A stretch of DNA of 64,000 nucleotides from Bacillus sp. UNC438CL73TsuS30 (GCF_000482325.1 NZ_AXVA01000010.1:124001-188000), one strand, 5' to 3'; shown: positions 1 through 8,164, numbered from the stretch's first letter. The notes: generated from the sequence alone by a model not told the origin. Numbers and translations: made by a program.

Positions 1-2676
1 TATTTAACCATCTTGATATGCCTTGGGATCTCTCTACTAATCGTCAATGATAGAATGACAGATTTACAGAAGCAGGCAGACTTCCTTTCCAGTCATGATA
101 TCCAAGTCCACGACTTGGTCAATCAGCTGCAAAAAAATGTTCTCGACATGGAAACCGGCATGCGAGGCTATGTGATCACGGGAGATAACCAATATCTGGA
201 CCCCTATGAGGAGGGAAGCAGAAGCTGGCTGGTTAATTATAATAAGCTTCATTCGCTATTAATGTATAACAAGAACCAGAAGCATAACCTCGAGGAAATC
301 AAACCGCTAATCCAAAGCTGGATCAAAAACTCCGGGGAATATGTGATCGAGGCGAAAAAGGCAAATGATACAGCTGCCTTAAATCAGCATTTTAAAGAAA
401 ACACGGGGAAAAAGCTGACTGATCAACTGAATAAACAATTTGATTCCTTTCTTGAGGAAGAAAAGCAGTTGACCGCGAAACGGATTGATAAACTGAATCA
501 AAATAATATGAATTTAAGAATTACTTTTTATACGATTATCATATTAGTGTCCATCATCACATTAGTAACGGCCTTTTCACTCGGGAACTCGATTGTAAAA
601 ACGATCAGGCAGGTTGTAAGAACGATTCAAAGCATCACTGAATCCAAAGTCGATCTTTCCACACGCATAAAAGTGAAAACCCGTGATGAGACCCGTGACC
701 TGGCCGATGCGATGAACAATCTCCTCAGCAGTTTGGAGAAGCAAAGCTGGATTCAGAAAAGTATGACGGAAATCTCGACAATGTATCAGGGAATCACCGA
801 TATCACCGTGCTAGCTCAAACCTTTATCACAAAGCTTGCCCCGTTGCTCGATGCTGTTTATGGGGTCGTCTATTTGCGGAAAGCGGATGGTCAAGGCGTT
901 CATTTTGTCAAAACAGCGGGCTATGCGATTAAAGATCAGGATGTTGCCTCAAGCTTTCGCCTAGGGGAAGGGATGGTGGGACAATGTGCCCTGGATCAAA
1001 GAATTTTTCTTATCGACACTTTGCCTGAAGATCATATCAAACTAACCTCCGGCCTAGGAGCATCCTCGCCGACCCATTTACTAGTTGCTCCGATCGTGGT
1101 GGACGGCAAGGTCGAGGCAGTCGTTGAGTTCGCTGCACTGCAGCCATTTCAAACGCAGCACCTCACCTTATTGGACCAGCTTCAAGATAAATTCGGTTCA
1201 TCGATTACGAGTGTGCTCGGACGGATGGAAGTAGAGAGACTGCTTAGTGAATCCCAGGTAATGACAGAGGAATTACAAGCACAATCGGAAGAACTTCAAG
1301 CGCAATCGGAGGAATTGCAAATGCAGCAGGAACAGCTGCAAATCTCCAATGACTTTTTAGAAGAGCAAAACCATCATGCCGAACAACGGGCCGCAGAGCT
1401 GAAAAAAGCGAAGGATGAATTAGTCGAATATTCGTTGAAGCTTGAGGAGAGCTCGCAATATAAATCGGATTTCCTTGCGAATATGTCGCATGAGTTGCGC
1501 ACACCGTTGAACAGTATTCTTATCCTCTCGCAAATGCTGATGGAAAATAATCAGGAAATGGACAAGGCAGAGGTCGAGGAATATTCACGCGTCGTGTACA
1601 CGGCTGGGGAAGATTTGCTGCGGCTGATCGATGATATCCTTGATTTATCGAAAATTGAGGCCGGGAAAATTGAAATTTTAACTGACGAAGTGAATGTCAC
1701 AGAGATTCCGCAACTATTAAAAAACATGTTTGATCCGGTTGCAGCGAAAAAGAGGGTGGCGTTTGAGGTCATAACACATCCGGATGTCCCTCCAGTCATC
1801 TCGACTGATGGACAAAGATTGCAGCAGATTTTAAAAAATCTTTTATCGAATGCCTTTAAATTCACTGAACAAGGGTCAGTAACGGTACGATTGGAGCTTG
1901 CTCCGCCAGACATTGCGGAAACATTAGAGGTGGAAGGACCGGTTATGGCGATTTCCGTGACGGATACGGGCATTGGAATACCTGCTGAAAAGCAGCAAAT
2001 TATTTTTGATGCCTTCCAACAAGTGGACGGGACCACGAATCGTCAATACGGCGGCACCGGCTTAGGACTTTCGATTTGCCGCGAATTTACCCGTTTGCTT
2101 GGCGGTTTGATTAAGCTTGAAAGTGAACCGCATAAGGGAAGTACATTTACCATTTATATTCCGAGCAGACTCGAGTCTGAGGTGCAGCAAGAAGAACAGG
2201 GGCTTAAGGAGGTAGCAGCAGGGGTCAACGAAGTAGCAGCGACGCAAGTTCCTTTTGAAATAAAATCCCCTTCCTCTGAACACTTATTTAAAGGGAAAAA
2301 GGTGCTCCTTGTAGATGATGATGCCCGTAATGTTTTCGCCCTTGTGACGGCGCTTGAGCGAAAAGGAATGGTCGTACAAGTGGCCGAAAACGGGAAACAG
2401 GCATTGGATATTTTACGGGACAACACTGACTTTGATCTTATTTTTATGGATATTATGATGCCGGTGATGGGCGGCTATGAGGCAATGAAGGCAATCCGTC
2501 ACGATCTAAAGATGGTCCATTTGCCGATTATTGCCCTAACCGCGAAGGCGATGAAAGGGGAACGCAGCAAATGTATGGAAGCGGGGGCCTCTGACTATAT
2601 TATGAAACCATTAAATATTGATCAGCTCTTCTCGCTGATGCGAGTGTGGCTGACAGAGCAGGTGAACCAATCATGA
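1..2676 (+). CDS. rsbK: Hybrid sensor histidine kinase, RsbK-like (5' end outside window)
   Basis: Membrane sensor kinase, probably the top of the SigB stress cascade. The reading frame is open from base 1 (Y-L-T-I then L-I-C-L-G), so the first membrane helix is cut by the window edge and the TTG at 13 is not the real start. Order of parts: extracytoplasmic CHASE3-like helical domain (to about residue 170), a membrane helix (about 168-192), HAMP, a GAF domain (about 255-400), a coiled coil with repeated EELQAQSEEL, HisKA with SHELRTP (His near 493), HATPase with NLLSNAFKF and GTGLGLS, and a C-terminal receiver with VDDD and FMDIMMP. It overlaps the next gene by ATGA. In the B. cereus group a kinase of this architecture (RsbK) beside a CheR-type methyltransferase (RsbM) controls SigB. 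The naming is inference from architecture and neighbours. Confidence 0.85.
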   Translation, partial: YLTILICLGISLLIVNDRMTDLQKQADFLSSHDIQVHDLVNQLQKNVLDMETGMRGYVITGDNQYLDPYEEGSRSWLVNYNKLHSLLMYNKNQKHNLEEIKPLIQSWIKNSGEYVIEAKKANDTAALNQHFKENTGKKLTDQLNKQFDSFLEEEKQLTAKRIDKLNQNNMNLRITFYTIIILVSIITLVTAFSLGNSIVKTIRQVVRTIQSITESKVDLSTRIKVKTRDETRDLADAMNNLLSSLEKQSWIQKSMTEISTMYQGITDITVLAQTFITKLAPLLDAVYGVVYLRKADGQGVHFVKTAGYAIKDQDVASSFRLGEGMVGQCALDQRIFLIDTLPEDHIKLTSGLGASSPTHLLVAPIVVDGKVEAVVEFAALQPFQTQHLTLLDQLQDKFGSSITSVLGRMEVERLLSESQVMTEELQAQSEELQAQSEELQMQQEQLQISNDFLEEQNHHAEQRAAELKKAKDELVEYSLKLEESSQYKSDFLANMSHELRTPLNSILILSQMLMENNQEMDKAEVEEYSRVVYTAGEDLLRLIDDILDLSKIEAGKIEILTDEVNVTEIPQLLKNMFDPVAAKKRVAFEVITHPDVPPVISTDGQRLQQILKNLLSNAFKFTEQGSVTVRLELAPPDIAETLEVEGPVMAISVTDTGIGIPAEKQQIIFDAFQQVDGTTNRQYGGTGLGLSICREFTRLLGGLIKLESEPHKGSTFTIYIPSRLESEVQQEEQGLKEVAAGVNEVAATQVPFEIKSPSSEHLFKGKKVLLVDDDARNVFALVTALERKGMVVQVAENGKQALDILRDNTDFDLIFMDIMMPVMGGYEAMKAIRHDLKMVHLPIIALTAKAMKGERSKCMEAGASDYIMKPLNIDQLFSLMRVWLTEQVNQS

Positions 2677-3524
2677 GTGAATTAATCGTTGAAACGGAAG
2701 AGTTTTCGCCGACAGAGCTGCAGAATATTGAAATGAATTTGCTGCTCGAAGGACTCTATCAGATGCATGGATATGACTTTCGCGGCTATGTCCGAGCCTC
2801 GTTATTCAGAAGGGTTACCAACCGGATGAAGATGGAAAAGCTGGAGACAATTACTTCATTATTGGAAAAAGTACTTCATGAACCGGATTGTTTGGAGCGG
2901 CTGCTCAATGATTTGTCAATTCGGATGACGGAAATGTACCGGGACCCTAGCTTTTTTGCTGCCTTTCGTCAGGAAGTGGTCCCATTGCTGCGCGAGCTTC
3001 CGGAAATTCGGATTTGGCACGCCGGCTGTGCGACTGGGGAAGAGGTTTACTCCATGGCCATCTTGATGCAGGAAGAGGGACTCGCGGAAAAAACGACCAT
3101 CTATGCAACGGATATGAATGAGCGCGCGCTAAAGGTGGCGCAAAAGGGAGCGTTCCCGCTGAAGAAAATGCAGCAATATACGAAAAATTATTTGGCTGCG
3201 GGGGGAAATAAGGCTTTTTCTGAATATTATACGACGGATCATCAGTTTGCTTATTTTTGCCCGAAGATGAAGGAGAAACTGATTTTTGCACAGCACAATT
3301 TAGTAACGGACAGTTCATTTAATGAGTTCCATGTCATATTGTGCCGGAATGTTATGATTTATTTTAACAGCGAGCTGCAGCAGAACGTCCATCGTCTCAT
3401 GTACAACAGTTTGGCGAATGGAGGCTTCTTCGGCCTGGGCAGTAAGGAATCGATTTTGTTTGTCCCGAAAGAGATTCAGTATGAGGAATTCAATTCGCAA
3501 GAGAGAATCTACCAGAAGCAATAA
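2673..3524 (+). CDS. rsbM: CheR-type methyltransferase, RsbM-like
   Basis: SAM-dependent methyltransferase of the CheR family, 283 residues. An all-helical N-terminal CheR domain (about 20-75) precedes the Rossmann-like domain with the SAM motif AGCATGEEVYS and the late motif ILCRNVMIYFN. The start is the ATG overlapping the kinase stop codon (ATGA), which implies translational coupling; a longer frame from 2646 lies inside the kinase. No chemoreceptor or other che gene is nearby. In the B. cereus group RsbM methylates the sensor kinase RsbK and damps SigB activation; the same pairing beside sigB makes that the best reading. A general chemotaxis role is unlikely. Confidence 0.85.
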   Translation: MSELIVETEEFSPTELQNIEMNLLLEGLYQMHGYDFRGYVRASLFRRVTNRMKMEKLETITSLLEKVLHEPDCLERLLNDLSIRMTEMYRDPSFFAAFRQEVVPLLRELPEIRIWHAGCATGEEVYSMAILMQEEGLAEKTTIYATDMNERALKVAQKGAFPLKKMQQYTKNYLAAGGNKAFSEYYTTDHQFAYFCPKMKEKLIFAQHNLVTDSSFNEFHVILCRNVMIYFNSELQQNVHRLMYNSLANGGFFGLGSKESILFVPKEIQYEEFNSQERIYQKQ

Positions 3525-3556
3525 GAAACGGCCCTCTTTAAGGGCCGTTTCTACTA
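3525..3556. terminator. Bidirectional terminator between rsbM and a small minus-strand gene
   Basis: Perfect 11-bp stem, GAAACGGCCCT (3525-3535) and AGGGCCGTTTC (3541-3551), with a 5-base loop. It lies between two convergent genes. Confidence 0.75.
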
Positions 3557-3733
3557 ATCTTGCAGTGGGTCTGGTGAGAGGTTTTCTTCCCGTAACTCAC
3601 TGCCTGTTTTTTGTTCCTTCATTTCTTTACCAAGCTTTTTCATTTCGTCCAAATTCTGAGCCATCGAACTATTATTGTTGGATGCAGCCTTCAAATCCTG
3701 AATAAATTGAGCTGATTTCACTTTTTCATCCAT
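3554..3733 (-). CDS. Small hydrophilic protein, 59 aa, unknown
   Basis: Open frame of 59 codons starting MDEKVKSAQF and ending NLSPDPLQD. The ribosome site AAGGAG lies about 9 bases before the ATG at 3733. The product is highly charged and predicted helical, with MAQNLDEMKKLGKEMKEQ in the middle, and has no signal peptide or membrane segment. It is convergent with rsbM and divergent from rsbV, so it sits inside the stress-control locus. The good ribosome site and the shared terminator support a real gene. I do not recognise the family; a small SigB-linked protein is possible but unproven. Confidence 0.6.
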   Translation of the reverse strand: MDEKVKSAQFIQDLKAASNNNSSMAQNLDEMKKLGKEMKEQKTGSELREENLSPDPLQD

Positions 3734-3807
3734 TATGCATCACTCCTTTCTTTTTATATACCACCTATATTGGTTTTGAAACTTTTTTATTTTTTTTATA
3801 AAGAAAG

Positions 3808-3833
3808 GTTTAAGGTTCTGAAGAGGCGGGTAT
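3808..3833 (+). promoter_or_regulatory. SigB promoter of rsbV-rsbW-sigB
   Basis: GTTTAA (3808-3813), 14-base spacer, GGGTAT (3828-3833). This is a consensus SigB promoter about 35 bases before rsbV and implies positive autoregulation, as known in Bacillus. Confidence 0.9.
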
Positions 3834-3866
3834 GTAACAAATAAATAATCCAGAGGTGATCATGAA

Positions 3867-4181
3867 ATGAATCTAAAAATAGATAAACATCAGAATAATG
3901 AAGAAACCTTTGTCCAAGTTTCCGGCGAAATTGATGCCTATACGGCACCACAGCTACGAGAAGAACTGCTGCCGCTGGCGGAAGGAAAAAACAAGAAACT
4001 AACCGTCAGCTTAAAGGATGTATCTTATTTAGACAGTACTGGACTTGGTGTTTTTATCGGTTTATTTAAACAAATGAAGAAAAATGATGGAGAGCTGAAG
4101 CTGATTGATTTATCCGATCGGTTAAAACGACTCTTCGAAATTACTGGTATAAGCAATATTATTCATATTTCTGCAAATTAA
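3867..4181 (+). CDS. rsbV: Anti-sigma factor antagonist RsbV
   Basis: STAS-domain protein of 104 residues. In its unphosphorylated form it binds RsbW and thereby releases SigB. The phosphorylation loop YLDSTGLGVFIG is intact, with the regulatory serine at about residue 57. The start is ATG 3867 after the ribosome site GAGGTGAT; the ATG at 3862 runs into a stop after two codons. It is the first gene of the autoregulated operon and lies 13 bases before rsbW. The upstream phosphatase (RsbP/RsbU/RsbY type) that would dephosphorylate it is not in the window. Confidence 0.95.
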   Translation: MNLKIDKHQNNEETFVQVSGEIDAYTAPQLREELLPLAEGKNKKLTVSLKDVSYLDSTGLGVFIGLFKQMKKNDGELKLIDLSDRLKRLFEITGISNIIHISAN

Positions 4182-4194
4182 AGGGTGGGGGACG

Positions 4195-4677
4195 ATGAAA
4201 CAAGTGATGGATTATATTGAAATGAAGATTCCTGCAAAACCAGAATATGTGGGGGTCATCCGATTAACCTTATCGGGGATCACGAGCCGGATGGGCTATA
4301 CATATGAGGAGATTGAGGATATTAAAATTGCTGTAAGTGAGGCTTGTACAAATGCCGTTCAGCATGCCTACCGTGAGGACGAAGCAGGAGAAATGGTGGT
4401 AGGCTTTGGAATTTACGAGGACAAATTAGAAGTGATGGTAGCGGATTATGGAAAGAGCTTTAATTTTGCCAAGACGAAACAGGAATTAGGCCCATATACA
4501 AAGTCAAGCACCGTGGATCAACTTGTAGAAGGAGGGTTGGGTCTCTTTTTGATTGAAACGCTCATGGATGAAGTCCATGTAACGAACACGTCCGGCGTGA
4601 CGGTCTTCATGGTGAAGCATTTAAGTGGGGAGCGTGATAATCATGACACAACCATCTCAAGCCATGAAGCGAACTAA
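4195..4677 (+). CDS. rsbW: Serine kinase / anti-sigma-B factor RsbW
   Basis: GHKL-fold kinase of 160 residues. It holds SigB inactive and phosphorylates RsbV using ATP. The N-box reads EACTNAVQHAY and the glycine box GGLGLFLIETLMDEV. The length is normal for the family. Its last 35 bases overlap the start of sigB in another frame, which is typical and suggests coupled translation and balanced stoichiometry. Identity is clear from sequence and gene order. Confidence 0.95.
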   Translation: MKQVMDYIEMKIPAKPEYVGVIRLTLSGITSRMGYTYEEIEDIKIAVSEACTNAVQHAYREDEAGEMVVGFGIYEDKLEVMVADYGKSFNFAKTKQELGPYTKSSTVDQLVEGGLGLFLIETLMDEVHVTNTSGVTVFMVKHLSGERDNHDTTISSHEAN

Positions 4678-5419
4678 GGAAGAAATCAATGAGCTGATTC
4701 GCGAGTATCAGCAGAATGAGAGCCCGTCGGCTCAAACCGCGCTAACGGAACAATACACGCCCCTGATTGCGAGCCTTGCAAGGAAATATTCAAGGGGGAA
4801 ACATTTTCATGAAGATCTGATGCAAACAGGGATGATTGGGCTATTGGTATCGATTAGAAGATATGATGAAAGTTTTGGCAAATCTTTTGAAGCGTTTTTA
4901 ATTCCAACTGTCATTGGTGAAATTAAACGGTTTTTACGGGATAAAACCTGGAGTGTCCATGTCCCAAGGCGGATCAAAGAATTGTGGCCAAAGGTAAAAA
5001 CGGTGGTGGACGAGCTCACTACTCTATATCAGCGTTCACCAAAAATCCAGGAAATTGCTGATTATATAGGGATTTCGGAAGAAGAGGTTCTAGAGGCCAT
5101 GGAGATGGGGAAAAACTATCAAGCTGCGTCTGTTGATCAGCCAACGGAAACGGGGTCTGAGGGCAGCACGGTGACGCCGCTTGATATAATCGGCTCGCCT
5201 GATGAAGGTTTTGAAAAAGTGGACCAAAAGCTGGTACTTGAGAGCAGTCTTCATGTGTTATCAGATCGGGAGAAGGAGATCCTGCAGTGTACGTTTTTGG
5301 AGAATAAGAGTCAAAAGGTGACGGCCGAGCAATTGGGAATGTCGCAGATGCATGTTTCCCGCCTGCAAAAGAAGGCGATTGATAAACTGCGAAGGGAAAT
5401 CGACAGTAATGTCCATTAA
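4643..5419 (+). CDS. sigB: RNA polymerase sigma factor SigB
   Basis: General-stress sigma factor, 258 residues. Region 2 has FHEDLMQTGMIGLL and FLIPTVIGEIKRFLRDKTW; region 4 carries a helix-turn-helix ending SQMHVSRLQKKAIDKLR. The ATG at 4643 (MTQPSQ) matches the N-terminus of known SigB proteins and is chosen over an in-frame GTG at 4625. It reads SigB-type promoters, of which at least six plausible examples follow within 5 kb. A strong terminator ends the operon, so no further rsb gene is in this transcript. Confidence 0.95.
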   Translation: MTQPSQAMKRTKEEINELIREYQQNESPSAQTALTEQYTPLIASLARKYSRGKHFHEDLMQTGMIGLLVSIRRYDESFGKSFEAFLIPTVIGEIKRFLRDKTWSVHVPRRIKELWPKVKTVVDELTTLYQRSPKIQEIADYIGISEEEVLEAMEMGKNYQAASVDQPTETGSEGSTVTPLDIIGSPDEGFEKVDQKLVLESSLHVLSDREKEILQCTFLENKSQKVTAEQLGMSQMHVSRLQKKAIDKLRREIDSNVH

Positions 5420-5429
5420 GAATGAACAT

Positions 5430-5475
5430 ATGCCGGACGACTATTTTAATGGAAAATAGTTGTTCGGCATTTTTA
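5430..5475 (+). terminator. Terminator of the sigB operon
   Basis: Long hairpin from ATGCCGGACGACTATTTT to GAAAATAGTTGTTCGGCAT, followed by TTTTA. Confidence 0.85.
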
Positions 5476-5524
5476 CTTTAATTTTCCATCCTCCTTTAAA
5501 ATTTAATCTTTATCATAGTCATAC

Positions 5525-5549
5525 CTACCCGAATCTATCATCCTTAAAC
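5525..5549 (-). promoter_or_regulatory. Possible SigB promoter facing back towards sigB
   Basis: On the minus strand: GTTTAA (5549-5544), 13-base spacer, GGGTAG (5530-5525). No minus-strand gene follows before the sigB terminator. There is an AAAGGAGG followed by a three-codon frame only. Any transcript would be short or antisense to the 3' end of sigB. Confidence 0.35.
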
Positions 5550-5585
5550 CTATTAAAATCAAAACAAATAAAGTGGAAAAAAAGT

Positions 5586-5611
5586 GTTTTATGTCAATAA
5601 AAAGGTGGTAT
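5586..5611 (+). promoter_or_regulatory. Likely SigB promoter of gsiB
   Basis: GTTTTA (5586-5591), 14-base spacer, TGGTAT (5606-5611), one mismatch in each box. gsiB is a classical SigB gene in B. subtilis. Confidence 0.55.
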
Positions 5612-5675
5612 ATCATAATCAAGGTTACAAAAACTTGCTAACCTGACGAAGTCAAATTAGAAGGAGGTATATAGG

Positions 5676-5738
5676 ATGAACCTGTTGAATGTTGCTGAAA
5701 ATACCTCAGTTTCTATCCAAAGCAGCGGGGAGACCTAG
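5676..5738 (+). CDS. Possible 20-codon leader peptide upstream of gsiB
   Basis: ATG at 5676 follows a near-perfect ribosome site (AAGGAGGT, 5661-5668) and opens a 20-codon frame starting MNLLNVAENT and ending SSGET. It lies between the candidate SigB promoter and gsiB, 88 bases before the gsiB start. The ribosome site is stronger than that of gsiB itself. It may be a translated leader that influences gsiB mRNA, or a remnant of an older start. There is no evidence beyond the signal and position. Confidence 0.4.
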   Translation: MNLLNVAENTSVSIQSSGET

Positions 5739-5826
5739 TGCTACAAGATTCATATTCCAATCTGAAAATGAGAGCGGCACTACTGTAAAAAAAGCGACCA
5801 ATCAAAATTTAAGGGAGGAAATAAAT

Positions 5827-6216
5827 ATGGCTAACAATAATAATGATAATATGAGCATGGAAGAAAGAGGACGTAAGGGTGGACAAGCCACTGCAGAAAA
5901 ACATGATAAAGAGTTTTTCCAAGAGATCGGTCGAAAGGGCGGAGAAGCCACAGCCGAGAATCATGATAAAGAGTTTTATCAGGAGATTGGCCAAAAAGGC
6001 GGAGAAGCCACAGCCGAAAATCATGATAAAGAGTTTTATCAGGAAATCGGCAGAAAAGGCGGAGAGGCCACAGCCGAGAATCATGATAAAGAGTTTTATC
6101 AGGAGATTGGCAGAAAAGGCGGAGAGGCCACAGCCGAAAATCATGATAAAGAATTTTATCAAGAAATCGGAGAAAAAGGCGGAAAGTCCCGCAGTAACCA
6201 ACGTGATGATGATTAA
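5827..6216 (+). CDS. gsiB: General stress protein GsiB (KGG-repeat hydrophilin)
   Basis: Very hydrophilic protein of 129 residues, thought to protect against desiccation or glucose starvation like LEA proteins. After a short Asn-rich N-terminus (MANNNNDNM) there are five 20-residue repeats, residues 15-114, of type GRKGGEATAENHDKEFYQEI, then a partial sixth (GEKGGKSRS) and an acidic tail. It is close in length to B. subtilis GsiB. The start is ATG 5827 after GGGAGG; an open frame reaching further upstream has no ribosome site and overlaps the leader. A SigB-type promoter lies upstream. Confidence 0.93.
   Translation: MANNNNDNMSMEERGRKGGQATAEKHDKEFFQEIGRKGGEATAENHDKEFYQEIGQKGGEATAENHDKEFYQEIGRKGGEATAENHDKEFYQEIGRKGGEATAENHDKEFYQEIGEKGGKSRSNQRDDD
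5869..6168 (+). repeat. Five 60-bp in-frame tandem repeats inside gsiB
   Basis: Five nearly identical 60-base units encode the 20-residue KGG repeats. The first unit is the most diverged. Copy number could change by slippage or recombination without breaking the frame. Confidence 0.9.
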
Positions 6217-6247
6217 CCCTTTTGAATAGATAAAACGATTAGAAAAG

Positions 6248-6280
6248 AGCTTGCACAAATTTGTGCAAGCTTCTTTATTA
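6248..6280 (+). terminator. Terminator after gsiB
   Basis: Perfect 12-bp palindromic stem AGCTTGCACAAA / TTTGTGCAAGCT followed by TCTTTATT. It ends about 17 bases before the cls start, so cls depends on read-through or an overlooked promoter. Confidence 0.8.
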
Positions 6281-6296
6281 TAGGGGGATTGCCTGG

Positions 6297-7796
6297 ATGA
6301 AAAAACAAACAATCGAATTTGTCTTTGTGATTATTATCGTGATTCTGGGATATTTGGTGGTCCTAACAGACATTTCATTTAAGTGGAAAGTATTGTGCCT
6401 GTCATTCTACGGAGTAATTATTTTGATCACGATATTTTCCTTAATGCTTGAATATCGCTCGGCACAAAACACACTATTATGGATTTATATTTTATTGTTT
6501 TTACCGGTCATCGGGTACCTATTTTATTGGTATTCCGGTCAACTTTTATTAAAAGGAACTCTTTTTAAACGTAAGCGAGCGAACGATCGCGAAGTACTCG
6601 AAACAATTAGTAAAAGGGTAAGGAAGACAGACTTTTCAAAGCTGAATAATCACCAACAGTGCTTCGCACGGTATCTTAATAAAGTAAGTGTTACGCATTC
6701 AGATCCCCATACAAAAACCACGATATTAAAAGACGGGACAGAAACGTTCCAAGAAATAAAAAGAAGGCTGAAGGAAGCAAACGAGTTTATTCATATGGAA
6801 TATTACACCTTTCGATCTGACCGATTAGGTAAGGATATTATGGAGATTTTGATAGAAAAAGCAAGGGAACGGGTGGAGGTGCGCCTCATATATGATGCGG
6901 TCGGGAGTGTATCTCTATCAAGCTCTGATATAAACAGGATGAAGGACGCTGGCATCCATATCCATCCCTTTAACCCGATTAGGAGCGGATTATTTAATCA
7001 ACGGTTTAATTTTCGTAACCATCGTAAAATCATTGTCATTGACGGGAAAATTGGCTTTGTCGGAGGATTGAACATCGGGGTAGAATACCTCGGAGAAGAC
7101 GAAGATATTGGTTTCTGGCGTGATACGCATGTTGTTCTTAAGGGGACAGCTGTTCAAACTCTTCACTCCGTTTTTTTATTAGATTGGCTGGATGTGACCG
7201 GAGAAATGCTTGTGAAGGATGAAAGGTATCGGAAGGTCATACCGGCAGAAGCGGATGGACTGGTGCATGTCGTGGCCACCGGGCCAGAAACGGAGGATAT
7301 GAGTGATCATTATTATACGATGATCTCGTGTGCAACCAAATCAATTTGGATTGCCTCGCCTTATTTTGTTCCCAATCAAGCAATCCGGACGGCCCTAAGA
7401 ATTGCGGCACAAAAGGGGATACAGGTCCGCATCATGGTGCCGGAGAGGAATGATGGTTTCCTGACGCAATATGCTTCACAGTCCTATTTCCCGGAAGCCT
7501 TACGAAATGGAATCGAAGTGTACTTGTATCAAAAGGGATTTTTGCATGAAAAAATCATCATTATCGATGGGGATCTTGCGACGATTGGAACTGCCAATAT
7601 GGATATGAGGAGTTTTCGTCTGAACTTGGAAGTCAATTTGTTTTTAACGGGTACGGAATCGATCCAGGAGTTAACCCGCCATTATGAGGAAGATTTGCAG
7701 GAGTGCTGCCGGCTTCGTCCAGTGGAATTTTATAAAAGAGGAATGGACGAAAGAGTGAAAGAATCCTTTGCCCGGCTGTTTTCGGGAGTATTATAA
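6297..7796 (+). CDS. cls: Cardiolipin synthase
   Basis: Membrane enzyme of 499 residues that joins two phosphatidylglycerols to cardiolipin and glycerol. Two N-terminal membrane helices (about 5-27 and 57-80) precede two phospholipase-D (HKD) motifs, NHRKIIVIDGK near residue 242 and LHEKIIIIDGD near residue 417. This is the usual bacterial Cls plan and length. The start is ATG 6297 after a GGGGGA ribosome site; the longer frame from 6261 begins inside the gsiB terminator. It lies immediately behind gsiB inside the stress cluster, so co-expression under stress by read-through is plausible. Confidence 0.93.
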   Translation: MKKQTIEFVFVIIIVILGYLVVLTDISFKWKVLCLSFYGVIILITIFSLMLEYRSAQNTLLWIYILLFLPVIGYLFYWYSGQLLLKGTLFKRKRANDREVLETISKRVRKTDFSKLNNHQQCFARYLNKVSVTHSDPHTKTTILKDGTETFQEIKRRLKEANEFIHMEYYTFRSDRLGKDIMEILIEKARERVEVRLIYDAVGSVSLSSSDINRMKDAGIHIHPFNPIRSGLFNQRFNFRNHRKIIVIDGKIGFVGGLNIGVEYLGEDEDIGFWRDTHVVLKGTAVQTLHSVFLLDWLDVTGEMLVKDERYRKVIPAEADGLVHVVATGPETEDMSDHYYTMISCATKSIWIASPYFVPNQAIRTALRIAAQKGIQVRIMVPERNDGFLTQYASQSYFPEALRNGIEVYLYQKGFLHEKIIIIDGDLATIGTANMDMRSFRLNLEVNLFLTGTESIQELTRHYEEDLQECCRLRPVEFYKRGMDERVKESFARLFSGVL

Positions 7797-7803
7797 AAGC
7801 GAA

Positions 7804-7835
7804 AGAGAGGCTGCATTTGCAGCCTCTCTGTTATT
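7804..7835. terminator. Bidirectional terminator between cls and a YeaQ-like gene
   Basis: 11-bp stem AGAGAGGCTGC / GCAGCCTCTCT with ATTT loop, followed by TTATTTTT on the plus strand. It lies between convergent genes. Confidence 0.85.
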
Positions 7836-7836
7836 T

Positions 7837-8094
7837 TTAATGTGCTTCCCGTCGCATGCCTTTTATGACAAAGCTTACGATTAATACGAGTAAAATCGCT
7901 CCAATTAATGCGGGGATAAAAAAGAAGCCTCCGATTTCCGGACCCCAATCTCCGAAAATGAGTGAGCCGAGCCAGGCACCAATAAATCCTGCAATAATAT
8001 TACCAATGATACCCCCAGGCAGATCACGGTGCATGATTAGACCCGCCAACCAGCCGATAACTCCCCCAATAATTAATGACCAAATGAATCCCAT
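7837..8094 (-). CDS. YeaQ/GlsB/YmgE-family small membrane protein
   Basis: Protein of 85 residues with three hydrophobic segments rich in glycine (MGFIWSLIIGGVIGWLAGL, GNIIAGFIGAWLGSL, ALIGAILLVLIVSFV). This is the transglycosylase-associated/GlsB stress-membrane family. The start ATG 8094 is set by an AGGGAG site and by its paralogue at 9169-9426, which begins at the same residue. A SigB-type promoter precedes it. Members are stress-induced in many Bacilli but their molecular role is unknown. Confidence 0.85.
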   Translation of the reverse strand: MGFIWSLIIGGVIGWLAGLIMHRDLPGGIIGNIIAGFIGAWLGSLIFGDWGPEIGGFFFIPALIGAILLVLIVSFVIKGMRREAH

Positions 8095-8139
8095 CAACAC
8101 TCTCTCCCTTCAATAAAAAATAATGTCTATGGTATATAA

Positions 8140-8164
8140 GTACCCGGAATTTCACTAAATAAAC
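8140..8164 (-). promoter_or_regulatory. SigB promoter of the YeaQ-like gene at 7837
   Basis: On the minus strand: GTTTAT (8164-8159), 13-base spacer, GGGTAC (8145-8140), about 45 bases before the start. Confidence 0.65.

Noticed and set aside
3418..3705. 95-codon plus-strand frame overlapping the end of rsbM
   Set aside because: It crosses the terminator and lies opposite a better-supported small gene.
5809..6312. Long open frame antisense to gsiB
   Set aside because: A shadow of the in-frame 60-bp repeats; no ribosome site and it would span a terminator.
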